Positions 48,801 to 57,660 of a stretch of 64,000 nucleotides of DNA are shown piece after piece. This DNA is from Coenobita brevimanus. Its lineage: Eukaryota; Arthropoda; Malacostraca; Decapoda; Coenobitidae. The DNA is taken from the NCBI GenBank assembly GCA_032717465.1, contig CM064670.1, positions 14,724,431 through 14,788,430 of the forward strand. The letters run 5' to 3'. The stretch's first letter is position 1; the number at the start of each line of letters is the position of its first letter. Under the pieces are notes generated by a model. It did no database searches, was not told the origin of the DNA, and worked only from the letters and a program-made list of their open reading frames with translations. Both the position numbers and the translations under genes were made by a program.

Positions 48801-49844
48801 CTCTCTCTCTCTCTCTCTCTCATATTTATATTAACTACTACTAATTGTATTTTCTTTATTTTTTCTCTTGTTTTCGACTTTTTTTTCCACACCACCCCTG
48901 AGATAAAAGTCTATAGGTGCATTTTTTTTCAATAACTTCCATGGGGGGAGACTGACCAAGTATGACCCGCTCACGCAGGGCTATCCCTCGTGTCACCACC
49001 TGACAACATCGCAAAAGCAACAATGACAAGTCTTACGAGATTTATACTATACTATAGCTTTTTTTATTGAATTACACTTATACAGTGTTTAAAATTCATT
49101 TACAAGTAGTTACTAGCTTAAAATAGGAGAGTGAGAGAGAGAGAGAGAGAGGCGAGCACAAATAATTACACGTGTATCGGCGGCGATGTGGCAACAGAGC
49201 TAACAGTGTGAGGTCCCAGATCGCCCCACTCAAACTGCCTTCATAAAATAGAACGACTGTAAATAGAAGTGAGTCTCTAGATCTTGTACAAGAAATGCTA
49301 AATTGGCAACACTGTCCTCTGATGTAAACAAACAACAGTACACAGCTGCTGTGGACACAGGTTTACCTACTGTATTATGTACTGAGTAACTGTATTTGTA
49401 ATTTATTACTACAATTACATGTGTCTAACTATATTTGTAATTTACAATATTTTCTTGCTAATCATTCTAAAGAAATATGGGAAACACTTGTAAGGAAGGT
49501 GTTTGGAGTTCATTTACAGTACCGGTAGCCCTACCCAAAGCCTGACCTTGAGCATATTAGGCGCAGGGTGATTTTCTGGGACATTTTTTTTGGAAAAAAA
49601 GTGCACCATTTATGCCCGAAAATACGGTAAGTGCCACACATATGTTGTTATAAAAGGATACCGACTGCTCTGCGAGCATCTCCCTCAGTCTGGAATCGAA
49701 CTGTTCCAGTTCCCTTTGACCTGATTTCTGCAAACCTGATGTCACCAAACTCTCGGCAGAGGTCTCGTAATGCTTGCCAAGTGTAGTCCAGTGGTAACTG
49801 CAACAAAAGTAATGTTATTATCATTGTTTTTCAACACAAACTAA

Positions 49845-49902
<58 letters not shown>

Positions 49903-52900
49903 TATGAATGAATGAAACAAAGAATAACTTATGGAGGCTGATGTGGTCATCAATACTACACTTTTGGGATGTGATCCAGCAACTCTGATGACACAGTGGG
50001 TGACTGATGAATAGGTTGTATGAATAGGGAGTGATTTGAGGGTGAATTACTAAGAATCACTATGAAAGAAAGTGCCTGGACAGTGAATGTATAAGAGGCT
50101 GTATGAGCAAAGTGACTACAGTGAATGACTACAAGGCTGTATGAGAGAAGTGACTGAAATGTGAATAACTAAGGGGCTATATGAGAGATGAGTGATTGGA
50201 GGGTACATGACTATGGGATTGTATGAGAGAAGAGTGACTGGAGGGTGCATGACTAGGAGATGGTATCAGAGAAGAGTGATCGGAGGATACATGACTAGGG
50301 GACAGTATGAGAAAAGTGACTGGCAGATGAGGGCAAGTGATGTATCGTAGGGATAATATTGTATCAGCTGTTACTAAGGAGTGACTGAAATGTCTGGCTC
50401 AAGTGAAGGCCATCTTGTACAGAACAGACGATCACCCTGATTTTTTTTTCTTTTAAACCTACAGATGGAATGAGGTATGATCCATTCAGCTAAAGCACAA
50501 CATTGGGAGAACTCTCAACAGGATGACCAGTGAAATGGGGGAGGAACTTCATGACATCATACAAGTCCTAAGAATCCTGAGTCCACCTCACTGGCATACT
50601 CATCTGTACATTTCTTCTTCCCGCATATAATTGCACTTCACATATACCTGCCAGAGAGTCAATCAGCTGACGATCAAGTTAAAAATGGGTGCCAACTTCC
50701 TTTTCATGTGAACCTTTGTACATAATTCATCCAACCAACTTTATCATTTATCATTTCACAAGTGTCAACATCCACACCTGCCTTTTTCATGTACTAAATT
50801 ACCATATCCATCCACCTTCTTGGGATACCTGTCCCCTCCTACCTTGAAATTCATTCATATATACCCTTTTCATTATCCTATCTGCATCCATTCCCTCCAC
50901 ATGACATATTATCAGCACTCTCTCACAGTAATGACAAGTAAGATGCAGATTTCAAGATCTTTCTTGGAACAAAGTTTTAAAATACTGTCAGTAACTCAAT
51001 CCAGTATAGTTACATTGCTGAGCTGGATGATGTTTCTGTATCCACCGGTGTACGAGGTGTTGGAGGCGGGTGTGGTGGCGGCGTGGTTGTAGTCACGGGA
51101 GAGAGATGATGATCCATATGAACCATACCCGGGTGACGATGCCAGGCTGCTGCGTGCCATGGTGGAGCTGCCCAGACCAGTGCCACCGCCACCCAGCGTG
51201 GACACCATGCTGCTGGACGCACTCAGTCCCGTGCCGCCCATGCCACCCATCATGCCGTTGCCCATTGTGTTCAGACCCGTGGCCATGTTGCCCAGGCCAG
51301 TACCCATGTTGCCCATATTACCCATGCCGGTGGCCATCCCGGTGCCCATGTTGCCCATTCCAGTGGCCATGCCAGTGCCCATGCCAGTACCCATACCAGT
51401 GCCCATACCAGTACCCATGCCTGTTGCAGCACCCATCCCCATCATGCCCATATTCTGGCTACCCATATTGGATGCCATGGCACCCACATTTGGCATGGCT
51501 GCCACATTTTGCCCAACTGCTGTTGGTAGACCTGGAAGCAAAAGTTTGCCACTATTACTTTAAATTAATGAAGTCTTATTATAAATAAATTACAAAAAGA
51601 TGGGCCAGGCTTTATTGGTCATATAATACTGCTTAGGGGCAGTGACTGGTTACTCTTCCCTTAAATGTCTGAGCATTATTGTCTAGCCCCTGGATCTCCA
51701 TGCTCCAATTGGGATGATGAAGGACTGGATGATGGTTGGCTTCATCAAACAGTCCAATTTTCCATTATTCTGATAATGTCACTCCTAAATTCTGACTAAG
51801 AACCTGGATGCTACAATGCTCTAATTAATTATAACTCTAAATGCCTACTGGGGTCAGAGTCCTATTATCATGCTAAAAAGAAATTAACTGGCTGCCAGTG
51901 ATACTGGTATACTGTTTTACTTTGCACCCATTCCCACATAATACCTACACCTAAATAATACTGCATAAATTCACTGATGAGGTTTTAATTATGCACTTTT
52001 CTGGTGTTACATATTAGCCATTTTTACATGGTAACATAACTGGTATCAGTAAGATAGTGGGTGTCCCTGAGCTGGAGCTATCCAGTGATACCATCCTCAT
52101 TTATATTTCTGGTATCTCCACACAATTTTATCCACCTTGGAACAAACATTTTGAGCTAAGAGAGTTAGACACAGCTTAGCTAATCTCTTTACAGCTCATA
52201 AAAAAACTATATTCTCTTCAGGCTCCCTAATGTCTATCCTCCAGCGCAATCCACACTTAAGTTCAGAAGTAACACACTGATACAGTATTTGTCAGTCTTA
52301 CAAGGCATTACTAGCATCCATCCTATCATTGAAATCCTTATCACATGCATATGGGCATGGGGCTAGGTTACTCAGTTCAGATACTTGAAGTGAGAGAACA
52401 GCTGTATGCCCCTAAGCTGCATTACGTGAGCAATAATATTACTTGTACATAACTGCATTTGAGCCACATCTTGTTAGTGTCTTCACCCACTAAAAAACCA
52501 GCATCCTCTGGCATCTCATACTTCTTATATCAGTGCCCCAGTAAAACCTTACTCTTGCCAAGTCATCTCTCAAAGCACTACAACAAATACCCTATAAATC
52601 TATCTGAGCATGCATTTACAAGAATAGCTTAATCCCAACTTAATAAACAGTTATACAGACAAGTCATGTCACAGCATTAACCCCTTAACCGTGGGGCGTC
52701 ACTTTCGTGACGCTCGGGTGCAATGGATCATACCGCGGGGTGTCTCTTTTGTGATTCTGTGTTATTTTGAATTCACCTGGGCTTTCAAGTGGTTGCTTGT
52801 ATCATCTGTCTGTTCTGCCAGTGTCCAACAATAGTCAGTGCTGCTACTGTCATCTGTACTCCCATCCATTGTTGACAATTTAGCCCTTTCTCCCCATTCT

Positions 52901-55259
52901 TGACTCCCCTCCCTACCTCCCCTCCATTACCCTCTCCTCCCGCCTGCCCCAGCTGTGCCACGCTACCCAAACATTGCCCAAATTTTTCCACTCATTTCAT
53001 CCATTGAAATGAGCCCTATGCCCTATTCTTATACAAAATAATATATATAAAAAAGAAAAAAGGTAACTGATAGTGCCATACACCTGGAATTGGCTAATTA
53101 TCACTTGGCAACACCCCATGTGCACTCATTCACTAATTTTCCGTTTATTTCCCCTTGAAATATGCCGTATGACCTGTTCTCATAAAAAAAATATATATAA
53201 GAAAGGAAGGGAGAAGCCTAAGTGATATTTACATTCACCCGGAACTACCTAATTTATTATGTACTGTCTAGATTTCCTGCCAATCATTTCACAGCATGTA
53301 AATTAGCAGCTGTCACCACGCTGATGTTGTCAACCCTTGGGGGCCCCATATCCACCTCGTCATTCAGGTCAGTGTTGTCTCCTGAGATGAAACCACGTTG
53401 CACTCGCACCCCTCCATTTCCGCCGCTTCCAGAGGGCCCTGTGACCTCTACCCCTACTAAACCTCGTGTGGGAAGGGGTTAGGGACTAAGTGACTCTGCT
53501 GTGGAACGTGAACTGGCTAATTTATCCATGATAATGACGGACAGTGACTACAACCTTTCTGGGGAATCGTGTGATGAGCCAGTGGAGGAAATGGTGATAA
53601 ACTCCCAGTACAAGTGCTTCAGTGTGGCTCCAAGGGAAAGGAGCTCTTAGTTACTGGAAGTGACAGTGTGTAACAGTGTAAATAAAACAGAAATGTAAAT
53701 AATGTAAATAAAATAGAAAATGTAAATAGAAATGTAAATACTGTAATTACTAATATAAGAATATGAGTACAAATACTTGGAGTAATGACAAAGTGAATGT
53801 TTTGCTCTCTACACTAGTTTATTGAACGAGAAAGTGAATGCCTGGAGTGAAAATAAACTACTATTACTGAAGGAAACGTATGGATAAATACTGTAGCTAT
53901 ATATATGTGTATATAAAGCAGTAGCAATATAAAGTGTGAGTGTGTTTATGAATAATATATGACAGAATACCGGCGGGGAAACAGCGCAGGTGGGAAGCTC
54001 ATATGCGCTCGTAATTTACATTGCTTTCACAGTGTTTTTTCTTTGGAGTATGGATTCCAAACTATTTGATAATCATAGAATAGTTTTTCTAGTGATAACA
54101 TCAGGCTGTGGTAATCATATTACGGGGCGTTGGGAAGTGTAAAGTGGAGACTTTGTTACCCAAATTCAGAAGTCTCCACAAGTCCAAAGGTAGTCGACGA
54201 AGGCTCAACAAACATCCCAGGAGAAAGCTGAAGGTATGTGCCATATGCATATGTAATTATAATATTCTAGGACTAATAACTGATTTTGGCAAATATTTTT
54301 AAAAAGTCAGTCGGAACGCGAATATCCCCCCATGAGGTGCACGGACCGCCTCTGACATGCCCGCGGTTAAGGGGTTAAACAATTTTTCAAGAGATGTTTC
54401 AGTTTAGTATTTCTGTTCACTTACAAGACAAGAAGGGGCTCCCTCCATCATGCATTTTACCTCCTTTAGTTGTCTTTTATACAGTCCAGAGTAGTCAGTA
54501 CAGTACTCCTTTTCCTAAAATGTCAGGAATATGACTCCCCCTACATGGAATAATAAGCACTGTAATATTTAATGGTCATGTTATCACCTGCTAATGAAAT
54601 GAAACTGTAGTAGTGGTAATCCACACATCATGTCATCAATCCCTGCCGACACCTCCACCCTAATACCTCCTTCTCACCCTCACGCCATGACTAACATCGC
54701 TGTTACCAGAGAAAACTTCTCTCTCTAATTTTTCAAATTAAATGTTACAATAACTGGGTTTACGCAGGAAGAGAATGATGACACAACAGTGGTGGATTAT
54801 CATACATATAAATTAACGCTTAAAATGACGAGTCATTTACTAAGACTGGTTATCCCACTGTAACACTAATACGATTATCAACATTACACTGCAACTGGAA
54901 TTAATCCCTTCAATTCCAAGATGTCTCTAAAATTTAATTCTAGCTGTCTCCAGACGATTTTCTTAAGCCATACAGAGAATTTTCGAACTGGAGGGGTTAG
55001 GTATAGCCTTCTTTAACAGTTTCAATGAGGTCTTTCCTAACTTGAGTAAAATCGTCTGGTAGCAGCGGGAAAAAAAAAAAAAAAAAAAAAAAGACATCAT
55101 CAGAATGATACAGTTAACACTAGTAACATCACCGATGGCTACATTCTGATATACACTGCTCACAATCTGTCACATAACTTTTACCCCGTGTCAAGACATG
55201 AGAAAGCCAAAACAACACCTTACCTCCAGCGATATCTGGATTTATGGAGGGAACATTAT
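38259..55259 (-). CDS. rump: hnRNP M / MYEF2-like RNA-binding protein, 3' part of gene (4 exons)
   Basis: Multi-exon gene assembled by eye. Coding exons in transcript order are 55259-55224, 51531-51014, 49797-49662 and 38314-38259, separated by introns of 3692, 1216 and 11347 bp. Every border is AG/GT and every phase matches: G+GT gives Gly, AAT/TTA is phase 0, and G+AA gives Glu. The joined product reads a Met/Gly/Thr-rich linker, a Ser/Tyr-rich stretch, then a C-terminal RRM that begins IIQLSNLPLDYTWQ, has an RNP1-like GTGTVRF, and ends RLDGRILDVVLL followed by a stop. In the hnRNP M/MYEF2/rumpelstiltskin family, RRM1 and RRM2 are followed by a Met/Gly-rich linker and a final RRM; these nuclear proteins act in pre-mRNA splicing and mRNA localisation. 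The N-terminal RRMs are not in the window and should lie beyond 64000. The symbol is the fly orthologue name; another Gly/Met-rich RRM protein is less likely. Confidence 0.8.
39329..39515. repeat. purine-rich low-complexity tract
   Basis: A/AT runs giving way to GAAA, GGAA, GAA and GAG units on the plus strand. Confidence 0.95.
39516..39765 (-). mobile_element. LINE-C 3' fragment
   Basis: Minus strand: ERMENERLTKRVYVGEVEGG, RLRMRWRDGVERYMREGGVS, then CGGCCACCCTTTGCGGGATT and a GATA tail (TCTATCTATC at 39518-39530 on plus). Confidence 0.85.
39766..39812. repeat. (AAT)n microsatellite
   Basis: Uninterrupted AAT/ATA units. Confidence 0.95.
40546..41155 (-). mobile_element. LINE-E 3' end (I/R1-like, CCHC-ended) nested in LINE-A
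   Basis: Minus strand. Reads YIKKPKSSNQGSPRH or IKDHLDMRGTQFLAAAS in shifted frames, then an intact C-terminal stretch from about 40790: LARLKCGHHPALLSYQNWLD, CPGCSTAPRTIKHIVEDC (a C-x2-C-x8-H-x4-C knuckle) and FLRDLGLFGQTA, with a stop at 40553-40551. A C-terminal CCHC of this kind is usual in I, R1 and Jockey-type LINEs. There is hardly any 3' UTR. AGCTGT at both edges may be a short target duplication. Confidence 0.78.
41848..43057. mobile_element. 1.2-kb Tc1/mariner/pogo-type TIR element with long foldback
   Basis: Left end CAGCAAGCTCGCCCCCAA; the complement of the right end is CAGTAAACTCGCCCCAAA. TA on both sides (41846-41847 and 43058-43059). It sits inside the LINE-A RT codons for FNIYMDGV, which resume directly after the right TA. 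No transposase frame, so non-autonomous. Internal parts: an inverted repeat at 41931-42292 and a direct duplication of about 170 bp (42550-42870). Confidence 0.82.
41931..42292. repeat. long near-perfect palindrome (about 175-bp arms, 10-bp loop)
   Basis: The left arm ends GGCAACATTCCGATGCC (42090-42106), the loop is 42107-42116, and the right arm begins GGCGTCGGAATGTTGCC (42117). Outer parts also pair (ATTTTGCTC at 41931 with GAGCAAAAT at 42284-42292). Arms differ at few positions. Open frames on both strands here are near mirror images, which confirms the foldback. Confidence 0.93.
44100..44215. repeat. (GATGAT)n array joining two LINE 3' ends
   Basis: Imperfect GAT/TGA repeats that serve as the tail of the plus-strand LINE-A copy and adjoin the 3' end of the minus-strand LINE-D copy. 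Confidence 0.9.
45901..46427 (+). mobile_element. composite SINE inserted in LINE-D
   Basis: Same structure as 32683-33125: head with CATCCAGTCACTCAATGTAG, pyrimidine-rich stretch (partly duplicated), hairpin AAATGGATTCCTG/CAGGAGACCATCT, A box TGGTTTAGTGG (46196-46206), B-box region GGTTTCCATATCC (46243-46255) and a GATGAT-type tail. TTTTATCA flanks it on both sides (about 45892-45899 and 46428-46435) and LINE-D sequence continues beyond. Confidence 0.78.
47248..47622 (-). mobile_element. SINE with hairpin head and LINE-C-like tail, 10-bp target duplication
   Basis: ATTTTAGAAG is present at 47238-47247 and 47623-47632. On the minus strand the 375-bp insert starts with the CATCATCCACTCACTTGATG head, carries the AAATGGTTTC hairpin, continues CCTACGTGTCAACAAGTGGG and AGTGCCCCTCCCTGTAAAAC, and ends GGCCACCCCTTAC ... 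GGCATCTGGCAATA with a GATA tail. Excision of insert plus one repeat rejoins the LINE-D endonuclease frame (LTSKMEYILS). Confidence 0.88.
48107..49627. mobile_element. TA-flanked TIR element (CTGTATTTTCG ends), hosting another MITE
   Basis: Left end CTGTATTTTCGAGCATA ... AAGGCGCACC; complement of the right end CCGTATTTTCGGGCATA ... TGGTGCAC. TA on both sides (48105-48106 and 49628-49629). Total 1521 bp, or about 968 bp without the nested MITE at 48707-49259. No transposase frame. The right end lies 33 bp from the splice donor of the hnRNP M-like RRM exon. Confidence 0.74.
48707..49259. mobile_element. 553-bp MITE with ~110-bp inverted repeats
   Basis: Left TAGTCGTTCTATTTTATGAA ... GCTCTGTTGCCACATCG; the right complement is the same with few changes (CAGTCGTTC...). 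TA duplication at 48705-48706 and 49260-49261. Each arm ends inward in a CT/GA array (48797-48821 and 49129-49152), so the simple repeats are part of the inverted repeat. Confidence 0.85.
49662..49797 (-). CDS. hnRNP M-like exon, main body of last RRM
   Basis: 136-base exon with acceptor GTTGCAG (AG at 49799-49798) and donor GTATCC at 49661-49656. It reads LPLDYTWQALRDLCREFGDI, then RFAEIRSKGTGTVRF and QTEGDARRAV, which gives RRM alpha1, beta2, RNP1 (beta3) and alpha2. It starts in phase 0 and ends in phase 1. The FAEI and GTVRF segments match what is expected of the third RRM of the hnRNP M/MYEF2 family. A transposon end lies about 33 bp past the donor. Confidence 0.82.
49856..49901. repeat. 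(CT)n(AC)n microsatellite
   Basis: Short TCTC run followed by about 22 AC units, in the intron between the RRM and linker exons. Confidence 0.95.
50110..50330. repeat. diverged minisatellite, ~42-bp period
   Basis: Units of the type ACTAxGGGATxGTATGAGAGA AGAGTGACTGGAGGGTxCATG recur 4-5 times with substitutions and small indels, in the same intron; related sequence begins near 50000. Confidence 0.78.
51014..51531 (-). CDS. hnRNP M-like exon, Met/Gly repeat linker
   Basis: 518-base exon. Acceptor CTTCCAG (AG at 51533-51532), donor GTAACT beginning at 51013. GT at the start completes a Gly codon from the upstream exon, then 172 codons follow. The first half is a low-complexity GMGTGM / GMATGM / GNMGT repeat, then a Ser-rich region (STLGGGGTGLGSSTMARSSL) and SPGYGSYGSSSLSRDY, ending IIQLSN, which begins the last RRM. 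Met/Gly-rich linkers of this type distinguish hnRNP M and MYEF2. The GC content is far above the surrounding introns. Open frames on the plus strand here are antisense shadows. Confidence 0.83.
51610..51740 (+). mobile_element. diverged SINE tail fragment
   Basis: Resembles the 3' end of the composite SINE: CTCTTCCCTTAAATGTCTGA, TTGTCTAGCCCCTGGATCTC, GGACTGGATGATGG. Old copy. Confidence 0.55.
52681..54374. mobile_element. piggyBac-like non-autonomous element (TTAA, CCCCTTAACCG ends)
   Basis: TTAA at 52677-52680 and 54375-54378 brackets inverted ends CCCCTTAACCGTGGG (left) and CCCCTTAACCGCGGG (complement of right). A TTAA target and CCC-starting ends define piggyBac-type elements. Subterminal GTCACTTTCGTGAC is a small palindrome. 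Internal frames (53222-53482; 53490-53650 reading MTDSDYNLSGESCDEPVEEM in part) might be an N-terminal transposase remnant, but no catalytic domain is visible. It lies in the 51532-55223 intron. Confidence 0.78.
55224..55259 (-). CDS. hnRNP M-like 36-base micro-exon
   Basis: A good acceptor (TTCTTGCAG, AG at 55261-55260) and a strong donor (GAG/GTAAGG, GT at 55223-55222) bound 36 bases reading AT, then NVPSINPDIAG, then G. The last G joins GT of the 51531 exon to give Gly and keeps the frame open. Because it is so short, the case rests on splice-site quality and phase agreement. The upstream partner must end in phase 1. Confidence 0.62.
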
Positions 55260-56885
55260 CTGCAAGAAGAAAGCAAGCATAATGTCATCCAAAGTTGTTG
55301 TCAACAGTTTGGAGGAGACATTATAATTATGAGTTTTAACCCAAGTTTATTCTTGCTGCTACTAGACAATTTTATTCAGCTTAGGAAAGGTTTCCCCTCT
55401 GGAAAAGATTTATTAACGCTCCTCAGGCAGTCCTCCCATGAAGTCCGGGATCTGTGTTGGCAAAATACTATTTCAGTGTGAAACAAATCTAAATGAGACA
55501 TGTTTTTGGCTCATGACTGAGGGACTAATTGTACAAAAACATTCATTTCTGACTTTAAAACCCTTTCTTGCAACTTTAAGTGGAGAACATATGATGGATA
55601 ATCAGGAACTTAATTATGAAACAAGTTGAAACAAGAAACAACTGTATCTAACCCCTCCAGGTCAGAGTCTATCCTAAGCTTAAAAAAAAAAAAAAATCAA
55701 GGGACAACTAGAATAAAATAAAAATATGTCCCCAGACTCAATGGGTTAACACCATCAACTGGGTGATGTATTATTTACCACAGTTTATTTTTCCTACAAC
55801 CAGATGAATTTATTCACCTTAGGTGTGACTTTTTACGGTGAAGGGTTTAATGAAGGCTAAACCAAATATGAAAAGTTTCTCCTAAGATGAATGATAATCT
55901 GGTGATAGAAAGAATCCAATGAATACATCCTCAGACTGACAGGGTTAAAGATGATCATTCGCTCTTTTTATTACACATGTAAGGATAAACACCTAATGTG
56001 ACCTATCACTAAACTGCACTTTTTTCTTTTTTTTCTTTTTAAGAACCAGTATGTAACAGAAAATGTACCAACATAAAGTACTTACTGTATTAGCATAACT
56101 ACAGAGAGCTGTATTAAGAGCACAAGGACCTCACGTGAAGAATTCTCTTTTATTCTCATTCCATAATTTTTTACAAACAAGCATTAGTTATAGTCTTATG
56201 ACTGTAGTCTTGAAACTGAGGGCTGGGGTTACCCTTCTTGCACCCTGCACGAGGTGGAAGTTCACACCTTCAACATGTGGGAATCTCGAAAGCGGGAGAG
56301 CACACCCCTTCGTGTGGGTTGGCGCAGCTAACAGTTGGTAGCACTTGATTATTTCAAAATTTAAAATCTTAAAATAAAAAAGAGCATATCACCGTTTCTA
56401 GAACTGGCATACAATATAATCTCTTAATGTTAGCAATTCTTACCTCTTCTATTATTAAAAACTGGCATTTGTTCTTGAATACTCTGTATAAGAGTATGCA
56501 TACAGGCTTTGGAGAACCTGTATCATAGGAAAAATTCAGTGTCAGACAACTTCAAAGGGGTTCATGTGGTCAGTAATAACCCCACGAATACGTCTTGGCT
56601 GGTCATATCGATTTTGGCTAAATTTCTGCCCCAAATGCTTATTGCCATTTTTCCCACCCAGAACCCCAAAAACCCACCCTTGGGGGGGGAAGGGTTAATT
56701 TGAAAACCAACGACAAGCACCAAAAAATAAAGGTCAAATTCATTCACATCACACCAAAATATACCAGGAAAATATCTTGCCAAGCCTAAACAAACCAGTA
56801 TGGACTTGTAAAAGTTTACCGAACACAAACATGAGACTTCGTAATTCAAACTAACTGGCTGTACACGATTCGTCTGTTTAGATTG
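55260..56885. other. AT-rich DNA, probable upstream intron
   Basis: No further RRM exon found on the minus strand. One GC-richer patch at about 56215-56340 has no recognisable coding content. Confidence 0.45.
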
Positions 56886-57360
56886 TACAGTCACTATTCT
56901 TTATACGTTGATTCGGTATACGATAATCCGCTACAACGATAATAGAAAAGTTCCAACCCAAAATCCGATTTACGATAAATTTCCCGCTATAACGATATTG
57001 CCCTCGGAAAATTTCGTACGAAGCACCAGGCACACGCAAGGTGACCGTCATTTGTCTCAGGCAAGATGGTGGCCCTGGCATGCAGCGCACTGTTATGGTT
57101 CAGGTCTTGCCACCCCTTCAAAGTCCTGTCTTTTCCACTCGTTCAAGTGTGCCCCCATTATCGTCACCTCTCAGCCAAGCATCGTACTACAGTAGTCATC
57201 GTGTAGCACCAGGCCAACTTTACGCAAGTGTAATTATTGTGTTGTTGCAATGATTTACTGTACGTGAGTAACGCTGCCTGTATTGGTGTGATAGTGTTTC
57301 TTTTGGTGAATTACTGTAATGTGAATATGTGTGCCCAGTGGTAAGGGCAGTGCCAGTGTA

Positions 57361-57660
57361 GACCCCAGTGCTAAGGTGGTGCAGGTATGGGCCCCAGTGC
57401 TAAGGTTGGTGCAGGTATGGGCCCCAGTGCTAAGGTTGGTGCAGGCATGGGCCCCAGTGCTAAGGTTGGTGCAGGTATGGGCCCCAGTGCTAAGGTTAGT
57501 GCAGGTATGGGCCCCAGTGCTACAGTTGGTGCAGGTATGGGCCCCAGTGCTAAGGTTGGTGCAGGTATGGGCCCCAGTGCTAAGGTTGGTGCAGGTATGG
57601 GCCCCAGTGCTAAGGTTGGTGCAGGTATGGGCCCCCGTGCTAAGGGTGGTGTTACAGGTG
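57361..57660 (+). repeat. 30-bp minisatellite inside Tigger transposase 5' region
   Basis: About ten units of GCCCCAGTGCTAAGGTTGGT plus GCAGGTATGG, nearly identical, exactly 30 bp each, with the last units diverging. In frame they encode GPSAKVGAGM. Confidence 0.97.

Larger units (their letters stand above)
38315..49661 (-). other. 11.3-kb intron of the hnRNP M-like gene with nested transposons
   Basis: Runs from the donor after 49662 to the acceptor before 38314. In plus-strand order it holds unique AT-rich DNA (38.3-39.3 kb), a purine-rich tract, a LINE-C 3' end, an AAT array, a LINE-A copy split by LINE-E and by a Tigger-type foldback, a GATGAT array, a Jockey-like LINE-D copy split by two SINEs, and a TA-flanked element that itself contains a MITE. 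Confidence 0.7.

Noticed and set aside
51070..51588. Plus-strand frames of 134 and 172 codons (Pro/Cys-rich) over the Met/Gly exon
   Set aside because: Antisense shadows of a repetitive GC-rich exon; the minus frame has proper splice borders and joins an RRM.
56215..56340. Possible minus-strand exon (TTAG acceptor, GTAACC donor)
   Set aside because: The single open frame does not resemble an RRM or any known domain, and its phase fit to the 55259 exon is not testable.
57361..57660. Regular 30-bp direct repeats resembling a CRISPR array
   Set aside because: Units abut without spacers, and the setting is a eukaryotic transposon.
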